DNA of 64,000 nucleotides from an uncultured Psychroserpens sp. GTDB lineage: Bacteria; Bacteroidota; Bacteroidia; Flavobacteriales; Flavobacteriaceae. Below the pieces are notes generated by a model. It had not been told where the DNA came from, made no database searches, and was given only the letters and a program-made list of their open reading frames with translations. The stretch is taken from positions 186,001 to 250,000 of the forward strand of contig NZ_CANLNS010000004.1 in assembly GCF_947492715.1 (NCBI RefSeq). Reading direction: 5' to 3'. This document shows positions 1 through 8,628 of this stretch, one piece after another. How positions within the stretch are numbered: position 1 is the first letter of the stretch; each line of letters starts with the position of its first letter. Both the position numbers and the translations under genes were made by a program.

Positions 1-39
1 ATATAATATGAGGATGGCTCTTTTGGTATAAGTGCTAAC

Positions 40-54
40 ACGTAATTATTACGT
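40..54. promoter_or_regulatory. Palindrome ACGTAA-TTA-TTACGT, possible operator
   Basis: A perfect inverted repeat with 6-base arms and a 3-base spacer lies 13 bases beyond the stop codon of the response regulator gene. Its ACGTA/TACGT core is the same as in the two palindromes upstream of the histidine kinase (2806-2819 and 2824-2843). It may control a gene left of the window, or feedback on this two-component system. The palindrome is seen directly; its function is inferred. Confidence 0.3.
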
Positions 55-67
55 ATTACTACTTATA

Positions 68-715
68 TTATTGGGATAGAATAATACTTCTATTCACTAA
101 AGCCCAGTTTGTTAGTGTATTATTTTCCTTTTTAAGATTTAATTTGTCTATAATATTACTGCGATGTTTTTCAATAGTTCTGATAGATAGTGATAAAGAG
201 TCTGCTATATCTTGATTAGAAATCTCTTGAGCTATAAGTTTTAATATTTTTGACTCTGAAAGGGTTAATAATTTTAAACGCTTGAGTTCTTCGGTTGCCA
301 AATTAATGGGTTGCTCATCAATAGATTTACTGAAATATATATGACCATTTAAGACTTCATTTATACAGTGTTCGATTTCAAAAAATGTATCTTCTTTAAG
401 CAAATACCCATCAATTTGAAATGTTTTGGCTTGAACAATATAGTAAGACTCTTTGTGAAATGACAAAATAATAAATTTTGTTTTAGCCCCTTTTTCTCGT
501 GCCATTTTTATGACTTCAAAACCAGTAAGTATGGGCATATCAATATCCAAAAATGCTATTTGAGGTTGCAGTTTTAGAATAACTTCTAAGGCTTGAATTC
601 CATTACTAGCCTGACCAATAATATTATAGCCATTTGATAGTAGCTCATCATTCAAACCTTTTAAAAGCATTGGATGGTCATCTGCAGTTACTATAGTAAT
701 CTCGTTTTTATTCAT
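68..715 (-). CDS. NarL/LuxR-family response regulator
   Basis: This 215-residue two-domain response regulator has an N-terminal receiver domain (about 1-120) with the acidic pair D12/D13, the phospho-acceptor D57 in FLDIDMP and the conserved lysine K107. A C-terminal LuxR-type helix-turn-helix (about 148-212) contains LTLSESKILKLIAQ and SIRTIEKHRSNI. It should bind DNA when phosphorylated by the kinase encoded one base upstream (717-2558), with which it forms a tight operon. The length is normal for the family. Target genes are not shown by the sequence, but ACGTA-type palindromes at both ends of the operon are candidate sites. Confidence 0.95.
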   Translation of the reverse strand: MNKNEITIVTADDHPMLLKGLNDELLSNGYNIIGQASNGIQALEVILKLQPQIAFLDIDMPILTGFEVIKMAREKGAKTKFIILSFHKESYYIVQAKTFQIDGYLLKEDTFFEIEHCINEVLNGHIYFSKSIDEQPINLATEELKRLKLLTLSESKILKLIAQEISNQDIADSLSLSIRTIEKHRSNIIDKLNLKKENNTLTNWALVNRSIILSQ

Positions 716-716
716 C

Positions 717-2558
717 TTAAATTGGAATGGTTAATGTCATTTCTGTTCCTTTTCCTTTGTTGCTATTAAAATTCATTTGCCCTCCTATCATTTTTGCACG
801 TTCAAATAAGGTTTTTAACCCTAAAGCCATACTTTTATATTTAGACTCAAAATCAAAACCTTTACCATTATCACTTATAACAACAATTAAACTTTCAGCA
901 GTATTATCAACTTTCATTTTAACGGCTTTCGCTTCTGAATGCTTTACAACATTACTTAACGTTTCTTGAATAATCCGGTAAAGATGTAATTCGGATTCTT
1001 TGGAAAGTACATCATCAATATTATCTATCTCATCAGTAAAAAACAAATCTGTATTTACATTAATACTATACACTAATGCATTAATAGATTCTGTTAAGCC
1101 CAAGCGTTCAAGGTTGGAAGGATGTAAGCCTCTTGAAATACTCCGTATTTCTTCTAATGTAGAACTCGCTAAATTTTCGGCATCTATACTGCCAAGAGTT
1201 TTTGTGGTCTTAGATAGCAACATGAGCTTTTGACCAACACTATCATGTAATTCACGAGCCAGTCTAGAGCGTTCTTTTTCTTGAGTCTTAATAAGGTTAT
1301 GTGAATATTCCTCCTGCATCTGATTTTTGAGTTCATTGTGCTTTCGCATCTTTTTAAAATGAAAGTATCCAAAAATGATAATTGCAATTAAAACCCCTAT
1401 TACGATAGACCAATAAATCCTTGCCGATTTTCTTTTTAAATCTAATGCCAGGTTTTCTTTTTCAATAGCACTTATAGCTTTCTCTTGCTTAAGCGTATTC
1501 TTTGCGTTTTGAAGACCTATTTTCCGAAGTAAAAAAGCATCTTCAAGTAATTGTGCTGATCTGTTAGAATTTAAACTGTCCTGAAGTTTAAAATGAGTTT
1601 TTACTAAAGTACTAGCTATATCAAATTGACGTGTAGCATATGCATATCGTTGCTGTATCTTAAGTAATAATAATTTTGATTTGAAATATTCCTCAGGGGT
1701 TTCCTTATAATTTGTTAAGTTATTAAAATGGTTTTCAATTTCTGACAGTAAGCTTCTTGCTTTTGTATAATTTCCTAATAATATTTCTACATCAGCATAT
1801 TGCAAACCCGCTCGAAGCCATCGTTCTCTCCATTGATAGCCTTTTCTAAGTTTTGAAAAATACTCATAATTCTTTTTAAAAAGCGTTCCAGCTTCTGCGT
1901 ATTTGCCTTGCTCCATATATACCAGAGCTATATTATCTTTGATGCTAGAATCTAAGGTAAGTGTTCCATTAAATACTGAATCTGGATACCCATCTCGCTT
2001 ATTAAAATAATATAATGCCGAATCATATTTTTTAAGGTTGAGGTAATAGTGATAACCTAAATCATTATAACTACCTAATCCTGAAAAGTTTGTAGGTTTT
2101 ATCTTATTTATTTTAATAACTTCTTTAAACGCCCAGGTTACGCTATCGTGCTTCTTTAGCTCTAAATAATTATTTGCCAATTGATTATAGAAAAACCTAA
2201 CATCTATATAATCAGGCACTTGTCTTCCTAGTTCAATTCCTTTCTTACATAGATAATTTGATTCATCGAATAACCTCGATTTACTCAGCCTTAAAGAGAA
2301 ATCATCATAAAATTTAAGTTTTAGTGTGTCTTCTACCTTATCTAACAACTCCAATCCTCTATAGTAGCGTATAAAAGTATCTTCTAAAGTATAAATATCT
2401 TCTTTTTCAGAAGAATGGATATCTCTATAGTTATAAATAACATTTGTACTAAAAAAGGTATTAACATCTTCATAATCATCAAGTAAAGTCGTTTGCCCAT
2501 ATCCTAAATGCACAGATAAAAACGCTAAAATCAAAACAAAACTTATAGGTGATTTCAT
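717..2558 (-). CDS. TPR-containing sensor histidine kinase (HisKA_3)
   Basis: A 613-residue membrane kinase. It has a signal peptide (1-21 ending in GYG), a periplasmic TPR-like helical region (about 60-340), one membrane segment (381-401) and a short coiled coil. A HisKA_3 dimerisation domain follows, with H438 in RELHDSVGQ, then a HATPase_c domain with N535 in ETLSNVVKH and DNGKGFD at 563-569. The protein should phosphorylate the response regulator whose gene starts one base after its stop codon. The periplasmic TPR suggests sensing of a protein or envelope signal, but the ligand is unknown. The organisation is common in Flavobacteriia. The 594-base upstream gap carries palindromic candidate operators. 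Confidence 0.95.
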   Translation of the reverse strand: MKSPISFVLILAFLSVHLGYGQTTLLDDYEDVNTFFSTNVIYNYRDIHSSEKEDIYTLEDTFIRYYRGLELLDKVEDTLKLKFYDDFSLRLSKSRLFDESNYLCKKGIELGRQVPDYIDVRFFYNQLANNYLELKKHDSVTWAFKEVIKINKIKPTNFSGLGSYNDLGYHYYLNLKKYDSALYYFNKRDGYPDSVFNGTLTLDSSIKDNIALVYMEQGKYAEAGTLFKKNYEYFSKLRKGYQWRERWLRAGLQYADVEILLGNYTKARSLLSEIENHFNNLTNYKETPEEYFKSKLLLLKIQQRYAYATRQFDIASTLVKTHFKLQDSLNSNRSAQLLEDAFLLRKIGLQNAKNTLKQEKAISAIEKENLALDLKRKSARIYWSIVIGVLIAIIIFGYFHFKKMRKHNELKNQMQEEYSHNLIKTQEKERSRLARELHDSVGQKLMLLSKTTKTLGSIDAENLASSTLEEIRSISRGLHPSNLERLGLTESINALVYSINVNTDLFFTDEIDNIDDVLSKESELHLYRIIQETLSNVVKHSEAKAVKMKVDNTAESLIVVISDNGKGFDFESKYKSMALGLKTLFERAKMIGGQMNFNSNKGKGTEMTLTIPI

Positions 2559-2805
2559 TGTATTATTAAATTAAAGTGAGGCCGTCTTCCATGCTTTTGA
2601 AGATACAAAATGATAACTGTTTTTATTTTTTGTTAAAATAATATCATTAATCATTGAGAGTGCTTTTTCAAAATTACTATGAGATTGTATAGGATCAATT
2701 CATAATTCTCTAATCTCTTATGTTTACAGTATTTAAACATCAAGGCCATCGTTTTTAGCGCTCAACCTATTAACAAATTTACAATAAAACACAAAAACAT
2801 ATTAT

Positions 2806-2843
2806 ACGTATCAGTACGTGTTTTATACGTAGCGGTACGTATA
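2806..2843. promoter_or_regulatory. Two tandem palindromes, candidate operators
   Basis: The two sites are ACGTA-tcag-TACGT (2806-2819) and TATACGTA-gcgg-TACGTATA (2824-2843). The second is perfect over 8-base arms, and the cores are 21 bases apart, about two helical turns. They lie about 250 bases upstream of the histidine kinase start on the minus strand. Two-turn spacing and dyad symmetry suit a dimeric LuxR-type regulator binding cooperatively. The nearest candidate is the response regulator of this operon, which would make it autoregulated. That role is inference. Confidence 0.4.
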
Positions 2844-2912
2844 CATATAAACCCCTAAAAACAAAGAATTTACCATCAAGACAATTTGACAATTAACGAT
2901 AGAATTTTATAA

Positions 2913-3044
2913 AGTTTACGTCAGTTACTTTCCGATAGATAAAGTAAAGCTACATTGCCTATAAAATATTAAAGATTGAAGATACAATTTTGAACAAAAA
3001 TTATATAAATAATTGAATACTAATCAAGGTAATACATGCTCATA
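2913..3044 (-). repeat. Repeat copy A (diverged), with mnmE-3'-like segment at 2925-2942
   Basis: This 132-base stretch matches 7091-7222 (copy B) over its whole length with substitutions. The best part is a 31-base block (3014-3044) with one difference. Its left part, TTACTTTCCGATAGATAA (2925-2942), is a degenerate form of the mnmE-3'-like 18-mer of copies B and C. Its right part includes the last codons of a decayed minus-strand reading frame. It separates the histidine kinase block from the PD40/serine hydrolase block. Confidence 0.55.
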
Positions 3045-3152
3045 ACTAGGCCCTCCGTCAACGCTCATAACAAAAGCATCCTTCTTTTTGAACACTTTAA
3101 TCCTTGCTCCTATCCCTTGCGTATATGTTCCAATTAGTTCTTGGCCTTCCTC
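3024..3152 (-). pseudogene. C-terminal coding remnant in frame behind the PD40 gene
   Basis: Reading past the PD40 stop codon (TAA, 3153-3155) in the same frame gives 42 sense codons before TGA at 3024-3026. The reading begins EEGQELIGTYTQG and ends GGPSYEHVLP. The LIGTY...K.KKDAF...GGPSYE..LP pattern resembles the beta-sheet C-terminal domain (DUF3471-like) often found at the end of class C serine hydrolases. It could be the severed tail of the PD40 gene or the last piece of a lost hydrolase gene. Copy B at 7202-7240 ends in the same YExVLP-stop behind an unrelated gene, which favours the second reading. Confidence 0.5.
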
Positions 3153-4049
3153 TTAATTGCCTTTGTTTTTTAGTGAATTAATAATTTCAGCGCTTACCCA
3201 GTAAATATCTTGATTACTTGTATAAAATAAATATTTGCCATCTTTAGATACAAAAGGACAGAGTTCATGGCCTTTTGTATTTATTTTCTCTCCCATGTTA
3301 ATGGATTTGGTCCATGTTCCATCATTATTTTTGAAACTAATATAAAGATCGCCTCTTCCTAGTCCTACAGGGCGATTGGCACAAAAAATAATATAGGATT
3401 CATTTGGATCAACAAAAACATCTGCTTCATAGTTATTTGTATTAATAGAATCGCTTAAGGCTACTGGTTTTTGAAATTCTCCATCAATAAATTTTGAAGC
3501 GTAAATATCAAAGTTAGATCCATTTTTGTTTGAAGAAAAATACATAGTTCCATCATTGGTAAAAGAAATATAATATTCATCTCCTTCGGTATTAATATTT
3601 GGTCCTGCATTGATAGGATCTGACCATTTATCATCCATTTTCTCTACATACCATATATCATAATCTTTTGAATCTCCAAGACCATCTAAAGTTCTCTGGG
3701 AGATAAAGTATAATCGATTCTCATCAGGAGAAAGAAAGGGGTCATTATAACCATATCGCTCATGTTTAAGAATAGTTTTTGGAGTACTCCAACTATCTCC
3801 AACGAGCTTTGAAAATCGAATCTCTTCTTTCCCTTTAACATTTACTCCATAAAAAAACTCTGTTGCATCCTTATTAAAAACCGATCCAAACTCATATACT
3901 CCCTTTTTAGAGATAAGATCAGGGGCAAATATCTTTGGTTTTATAGATGGCGGCTTTTGCTTAAGATATTTAAGATGGTCACCTATTTCCTGAGAATAGC
4001 TTATCATAGGAATTAATAAACACAAAAAATAATTAATTGTTAAACGCAT
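3153..4049 (-). CDS. Secreted PD40 (WD40-like) beta-propeller protein
   Basis: A 298-residue exported protein with a signal peptide ending near SYSQE (about residue 20). It has repeated PD40/TolB-like blades: FYGVNVKGKEEIRFSK, LSPDENRLYFISQ, ISFTNDGTMYFSSN, VDPNESYIIFCAN and VSKDGKYLFYTSN. Such propellers usually bind proteins or glycans; no catalytic motif is visible. It follows the serine hydrolase gene by 15 bases, so the two are probably co-transcribed. The sense codons that continue in frame after its stop (3024-3152) raise the possibility that the gene once encoded a longer protein. Confidence 0.85.
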   Translation of the reverse strand: MRLTINYFLCLLIPMISYSQEIGDHLKYLKQKPPSIKPKIFAPDLISKKGVYEFGSVFNKDATEFFYGVNVKGKEEIRFSKLVGDSWSTPKTILKHERYGYNDPFLSPDENRLYFISQRTLDGLGDSKDYDIWYVEKMDDKWSDPINAGPNINTEGDEYYISFTNDGTMYFSSNKNGSNFDIYASKFIDGEFQKPVALSDSINTNNYEADVFVDPNESYIIFCANRPVGLGRGDLYISFKNNDGTWTKSINMGEKINTKGHELCPFVSKDGKYLFYTSNQDIYWVSAEIINSLKNKGN

Positions 4050-4064
4050 ATACTTTCGGTTTTG

Positions 4065-5711
4065 TTACTTCTTAGTTAATATCGCTGGTAATATATAATC
4101 AGTCATCATTTTATCAACACTGGCATGAGTGCCTGGTTTACCATATGCTGAAGTAGTGATAACCACTACAAAAGGAATGTCTTTAAAGATAAAGATTTTA
4201 TTACCTCCATTCCCAGCAGAAAAAGCTACTTCATAATCTTTATCATCTATTGTATATGTTTTATTCCAAAAAAGATAACCATAATGTAAACCTTTTATTC
4301 CTCCATAATCCTGTGATACTTGTTTGGCTAAACTTTTTTCTACCCATTCTTCTGTGAGAATTTGTTTGCCCTTCCATGTTCCTTTGTTTTTATAAAGTTG
4401 TCCGTATTTTGCAAAATCAATAGCTCGAAGTTGTATTCCACCACCAGTATATGCAATATTTTGAGGGGTATAAAACCACTCATAATTGGTAATTCCTAAC
4501 GGCGTAAATAATTTTTTATCAGCATAAGAAACCAATCCATTTGGAACAGATTTATGAACGATATCCCCTAACAAATTAGAACCAGCAGTAAAGTAGTTAT
4601 AGTCTTTACCTATTATTTTATCTTTATGCATGGGTAAATCTAAAGTGAATTTCACCCAATTATCAGAAGATTGCATTTTATATTCAGTCCCAGGACTGTC
4701 ATTGTCACGGTCATCACCAACAAACCCAGAACTCATTGTTAAAAGTGATTTCAGTGTTACAGAATCTTTTTTAGTGCTATAATTCTTATATGACTTTAAA
4801 TCGTAAAAGTCTTTTAATAACGTATTTTCGTCTTTTATAAATTTTTCTTTAATGGCAATTCCTAGTAGTGTAGAAGCAAATGATTTTCCCACCGACATAG
4901 GGTTGTGTAAACTGTCTCTTGTTGCGCCATTAAAATATTCCTCTATTAGGAGTTTATCTTCTTTTATTACCACAATTCCGTTAATATCTTCATACCTACC
5001 TTCTGCAATTTTCCTATTGAGTGCTTCAATTTTGTTGTTATTAAAATTAGCTTTAGAAATTTCCCAACCACTATTTGGTCGTATTTTTTGAACAGGAACT
5101 AAATTTTCATCTATCACTATTTTAGGGACTTCTACAGCAATACTTCCTTTTGCCAAAAGAGGGCCAACTTTTAATGTACCCTCTCTTAAATAAGGTCTTA
5201 TTTCAATACTTAAGGTGTGACTCCCTTCGGTAAGCGCATCTTGTCCGCCATTAATTTTAATAAATCGTTGCCACATAAACCAACCCCAAAAACCTATTTG
5301 TTCTGGTGTTACTAATGGTATTACTTGTCTGAGTTTTTCTGTTTTACGTGTTTTTGGTCCTGCTCCGGTGTTTAAGTTCTCTACATAAATTATTTTCTCA
5401 TCGACTATATATGAAAATTGAAAATTTCCTTTGTTTAATAATTCATCTTCAGATAAGGTTGGAGCTAACCCTTGAAGGCTTTGTATCAATGGTTTATCTA
5501 AGTTAAAAACAATACTAAGGTAGTTGTCGTTATGTAAATTGAAGTTTTTTGAATATGCTTCTGAGGAAATTTTAGCTTTTGTAAAGTCTACTGTTGAAAA
5601 GTATACGTTCCCAATTTCGTTTGCTAGTGTATTGCTTGATTCTGATTGACTATTATTCTTGCACGATATTAATATACATACAATAAGTACTAAAAAATGA
5701 TTTGATTTCAT
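4065..5711 (-). CDS. Lipoprotein serine hydrolase, class C beta-lactamase fold
   Basis: I place the start at 5711 because MKSNHFLVLIVCILISC then forms a lipoprotein signal with a lipobox cysteine at residue 17; the frame is open 17 codons further upstream without a signal. The mature protein has an N-terminal region of about 220 residues that I do not recognise. A serine-hydrolase (beta-lactamase/transpeptidase-like) domain follows, with the SxxK motif S273-V-G-K276, a YFTAGSNLLG block in the YxN position and SAGNGGNKIFIF in the KTG/HxG position. Relatives are esterases, D-aminopeptidases or amide hydrolases, and the substrate is not predictable. It pairs with the downstream PD40 gene and faces an AraC regulator. 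Confidence 0.88.
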   Translation of the reverse strand: MKSNHFLVLIVCILISCKNNSQSESSNTLANEIGNVYFSTVDFTKAKISSEAYSKNFNLHNDNYLSIVFNLDKPLIQSLQGLAPTLSEDELLNKGNFQFSYIVDEKIIYVENLNTGAGPKTRKTEKLRQVIPLVTPEQIGFWGWFMWQRFIKINGGQDALTEGSHTLSIEIRPYLREGTLKVGPLLAKGSIAVEVPKIVIDENLVPVQKIRPNSGWEISKANFNNNKIEALNRKIAEGRYEDINGIVVIKEDKLLIEEYFNGATRDSLHNPMSVGKSFASTLLGIAIKEKFIKDENTLLKDFYDLKSYKNYSTKKDSVTLKSLLTMSSGFVGDDRDNDSPGTEYKMQSSDNWVKFTLDLPMHKDKIIGKDYNYFTAGSNLLGDIVHKSVPNGLVSYADKKLFTPLGITNYEWFYTPQNIAYTGGGIQLRAIDFAKYGQLYKNKGTWKGKQILTEEWVEKSLAKQVSQDYGGIKGLHYGYLFWNKTYTIDDKDYEVAFSAGNGGNKIFIFKDIPFVVVITTSAYGKPGTHASVDKMMTDYILPAILTKK

Positions 5712-5913
5712 GTTTGTGATTTTTATGTAAAGAAAACTTTTTTTTGTCATCAGATGTAACAATTGTAGTTATTAGATGTCCTAAACTATAGTATCAGACT
5801 ATTTTTTAGTCCATACATAAATAAAGATCAAATTCTAACTAATGAAATGATAAAAAATAATAAACTTATTTTCATGTTAAATTAAAATATGACAATATTA
5901 AAATTTTAAGTAG

Positions 5914-7050
5914 ATGAGTATATCGCTATATGAGCTTTTTCTGGTATTGGTTATTGGTCAGTGTATTTTTTTGATTTTTGCCATTCAGTATATCCCTAAA
6001 AAACATACAGGAGCAAACAGGACAATACAGTACTTATTGGCTATTTATTGCTTTTTTTTATTCGAAAGAGCTGTAGGCCATGAATTTGAAAGAGACTTTT
6101 TGAGACGATATGGTAATATCATTAATGTCTTTTATCTTTTTATCGGACCTTTAGTTTATACTTATATTAGGCGGTTACTTTTTTATAAAAATGGAAACTA
6201 TCAGTTAGCATACTATCACTATTTACCAGGGATATTGTATTTAGTATACTGTTTTTATCATATTTATATTTATGATTCAATAAAAGATCCTAGCAGCTAT
6301 TTTAACACTTTATTGTTTTGTAACGACGTCATGTTTTTTGTTTTTATCTCGGCATATTTATTCAAATCTAATAGACTATTGAATTACTATAAGAAAAATG
6401 AAGAAGAAGAACTATCCTTCAATCAAACTATTATAAAGTATATAAAGATTATGCTCATTTGCTTGATGGTTTATATGTTTTTTTGGTTGCTAGGCATTGT
6501 TGAACGCTTTGTTATTAAATTACCAATCGATATTAGAATGATCTGGGATATATCGTGTTTACTCTTTGGTATACAAATTTACATCGTGGCTTTTTATAAT
6601 TTAAAACATCCAGAAATATTTAAAATTCGTTTTCCCTCTAAGAATGAAAATATCCCTAAAAGAAAAAATAGACTTGACGACAATGAAATAAGTAAGATTC
6701 AAAATCTAGTTGATATCTTCTTAGAAGAAAAGAAAGGATATTGCCGACCAGAATTAAGTTTATCAATTTTAGCTAACGACATTAATACTACAACTAATAA
6801 ATTATCATGGGTTCTAAATAATATTTATAAAAAAACGTTTTACGAACTGGTTAATGAATATAGGGTTAAAGATTTCCTAGAAAGAATTGATAACAATAAT
6901 CATAAAGAATTGACTTTAATTTCTATTGCACTAGATGTTGGATTCAATTCAAAGTCTACCTTTTATAAGGCTTTTAAAGAGATTACAAAAATGACCCCTT
7001 CAGAATATATTCGGGAAACCAAAAACTCTAATCAAGTAGATAATAAGTAA
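5914..7050 (+). CDS. Membrane-anchored AraC-family transcriptional regulator
   Basis: A 378-residue protein. The N-terminal 230 residues are a multi-spanning membrane region (about seven hydrophobic segments from LFLVLVIGQCIFLIF to the stretch around FGIQIYIVAFYNL). The C-terminal 110 residues are an AraC HTH domain, with SILANDINTTTNKLSWVLN as the first helix-turn-helix and ISIALDVGFNSKSTFYKAFK...TPSEYI as the second. The layout is typical of flavobacterial one-component regulators that sense something at the membrane and activate adjacent genes. It is divergent from the serine hydrolase/PD40 operon across about 200 bases, so that operon is the likely target. Repeat copy B begins 40 bases after its stop codon. 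Confidence 0.92.
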   Translation: MSISLYELFLVLVIGQCIFLIFAIQYIPKKHTGANRTIQYLLAIYCFFLFERAVGHEFERDFLRRYGNIINVFYLFIGPLVYTYIRRLLFYKNGNYQLAYYHYLPGILYLVYCFYHIYIYDSIKDPSSYFNTLLFCNDVMFFVFISAYLFKSNRLLNYYKKNEEEELSFNQTIIKYIKIMLICLMVYMFFWLLGIVERFVIKLPIDIRMIWDISCLLFGIQIYIVAFYNLKHPEIFKIRFPSKNENIPKRKNRLDDNEISKIQNLVDIFLEEKKGYCRPELSLSILANDINTTTNKLSWVLNNIYKKTFYELVNEYRVKDFLERIDNNNHKELTLISIALDVGFNSKSTFYKAFKEITKMTPSEYIRETKNSNQVDNK

Positions 7051-7090
7051 ATTCGCGTCATTTAATCTCATCTATAACTTTGTTTGATAC

Positions 7091-7222
7091 AGTTTGTGCT
7101 AGTTACTTTCCAATACAGAAAGTGACTTATCATTATTAATAGTACTTTAAAGTCCAAAGAGATAAATTAGGCGCAAAAATTATATAATAACTGAATACTA
7201 ATCAAGGTAATACATACTCATA
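7091..7222 (-). repeat. Repeat copy B with mnmE-3'-like 18-mer (7103-7120)
   Basis: On the minus strand 7103-7120 reads TTCTGTATTGGAAAGTAA, two mismatches from the real mnmE end in this window (TTCTGTATTGGGAAGTAG, 22240-22257). Bases 7107-7168 match copy C (13837-13898) with two differences, and 7091-7222 aligns with copy A. The repeat lies between the AraC gene (ends 7050) and the DUF885 gene (ends 7251). It looks like a decayed attachment-type site or a recombined intergenic repeat. Confidence 0.6.
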
Positions 7223-7240
7223 GTAGAACTCGTAACACAG
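7202..7240 (-). pseudogene. Twelve-codon C-terminal remnant matching that of copy A
   Basis: After an in-frame TAA (7241-7243) the minus strand reads LCYEFYYEYVLP and then TGA (7202-7204). The YEYVLP-stop ending and the following 3' sequence match YEHVLP-stop behind the PD40 gene. Here the neighbour is the unrelated DUF885 gene, so the remnant probably descends from a gene once present in both blocks. It is very short and rests on the alignment with copy A. Confidence 0.35.
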
Positions 7241-7250
7241 TTAAATGAAC

Positions 7251-8543
7251 TCAAAAAATAAGATCTTTAATATTTACAATTGACAATGGTATGTCGCCAT
7301 GACTTAATAATTCTAAATGAAACTTCTTATAGTTGAAATTTTCTTTTTGTTTTGCTAAACTCAACATATCCGTAAACTGATTTGCACCATATTTATATGT
7401 TACAACCTGTGCAGGCCAACGTTTCATTCGTGCAATTTCACGCCTAGCAATATCATCTTGATTAGCGATGTGTTTTTTCCAGAAAGCCATTGCTTTATCA
7501 TCGGACCAACCATAAAAATTAAGTCCAACATCTAAAGCCACCCTTACAGATCGTATTAAATCCCATTCCCATTTTCCATATTCATCATATATGGTTTTGT
7601 ATATACCGAGATCTTTTCCAAGATATTCTACATAAGCTCCCCATCCTTCTACAAATCCAGGATACCAAAAAAGTTGTTGAATCTCTGTCCGCTTCACAAT
7701 ATTGTTAACCATAATTTGATAATGGTGACCAGGGATACCTTCATGAATATAAATCCAGTCTATTTGTCGTTTATTAAATGGTGCCTCAAAATAATTGAAG
7801 TAAAATGTGCTATTATTATAATACGCTGGCACTTGTGCTAGTGAAGCGTTAGAGCCTTTAGCAATCTTTAAATCTGAGATATCCTTTATATGTGGAAAAA
7901 CATATGAAGATGATTTTGCAACCTGCAATTTGACATTATTAAAGGCTTTTTCAATGTCTTTCAGGTTATAGTAATAAAACGAAGAGTCTGTTAAATGAAG
8001 ATTAAATGCTTCCTTAGGTAATTTTGATAGTTGCTGTAATTTTTCCATTTCGGTCTTGACAGTCTCTATTTCATTTAATCCAAACTGAAACATATCATCC
8101 GGATTAACTTCGGCATCTACCCAACGTTTCAATAAATAAACATACCATTCCTTTCCATTTTCAATAGAATAAATACTTAAAGAATCATTAAGTACTGTGG
8201 TATAATCCCATTCCTTTTCTAAGGATAAACGTTCTAAATTTAAACCAACTTCATAGATCATAATATCATAATCTAAACGTTGATATTTATTGAGATCATT
8301 TTTATTTATATTACTTAATTGGTGTTTAACATTCTTAAAGAATGCTTCCTGCGATTTAATACTTTCAGCTGATTTTATAGCGTTTAAATTCTGGACATAA
8401 TTAACTTGTAAATTTGGAATACCCAGACCTAAATATGTTTCCAAAAAATACGCGCTCAAATCATCAAAATCATCGCTTTGCGAAAAACATGATTGAATCA
8501 TTATTACACATAAGATTAATAGTTTAAATTTAGTTTTTTTCAT
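7251..8543 (-). CDS. Secreted DUF885-family putative metallopeptidase
   Basis: A 430-residue exported protein. The N-terminus MKKTKFKLLILCVIMIQSCF looks like a lipoprotein or Sec signal with C19. The DUF885 hallmark HEGIPGHHYQ is at 267-276, an HExxxGH-type metal-binding motif, followed by the conserved EGWGAY at 299-304. Members of the family are presumed zinc carboxypeptidase-like enzymes. At 430 residues it is shorter than the roughly 550-600 usual for the family, and the N-terminal part looks reduced. It is the last gene of a minus-strand run that starts with the DUF2911 gene, 85 bases after the S41-like gene. Confidence 0.85.
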   Translation of the reverse strand: MKKTKFKLLILCVIMIQSCFSQSDDFDDLSAYFLETYLGLGIPNLQVNYVQNLNAIKSAESIKSQEAFFKNVKHQLSNINKNDLNKYQRLDYDIMIYEVGLNLERLSLEKEWDYTTVLNDSLSIYSIENGKEWYVYLLKRWVDAEVNPDDMFQFGLNEIETVKTEMEKLQQLSKLPKEAFNLHLTDSSFYYYNLKDIEKAFNNVKLQVAKSSSYVFPHIKDISDLKIAKGSNASLAQVPAYYNNSTFYFNYFEAPFNKRQIDWIYIHEGIPGHHYQIMVNNIVKRTEIQQLFWYPGFVEGWGAYVEYLGKDLGIYKTIYDEYGKWEWDLIRSVRVALDVGLNFYGWSDDKAMAFWKKHIANQDDIARREIARMKRWPAQVVTYKYGANQFTDMLSLAKQKENFNYKKFHLELLSHGDIPLSIVNIKDLIF

Positions 8544-8628
8544 TTCTTTAATTATTAATTGTCTCTATAAAATAATTCAATGAAGCCGATTCAAAAAACA
8601 TTTTGTTTTCTTTTTTTATTGAAATGTC

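Larger units (their letters stand above)
2559..3152. other. 594-base intergenic region
   Basis: This is the only stretch over 300 bases without an intact gene. Near the kinase it holds AT-rich DNA with two ACGTA palindromes (2806-2843), which suits a minus-strand promoter region. It then carries repeat copy A (2913-3044) and a 42-codon coding remnant on the minus strand (3024-3152) that continues the frame of the neighbouring PD40 gene. I see no tRNA-like or terminator-like structure in it. Confidence 0.7.

Noticed and set aside
5763-5913. Search for a promoter between the serine hydrolase and the first AraC gene
   Set aside because: No TAnnTTTG element with a suitable upstream box could be placed on either strand, so none is listed.
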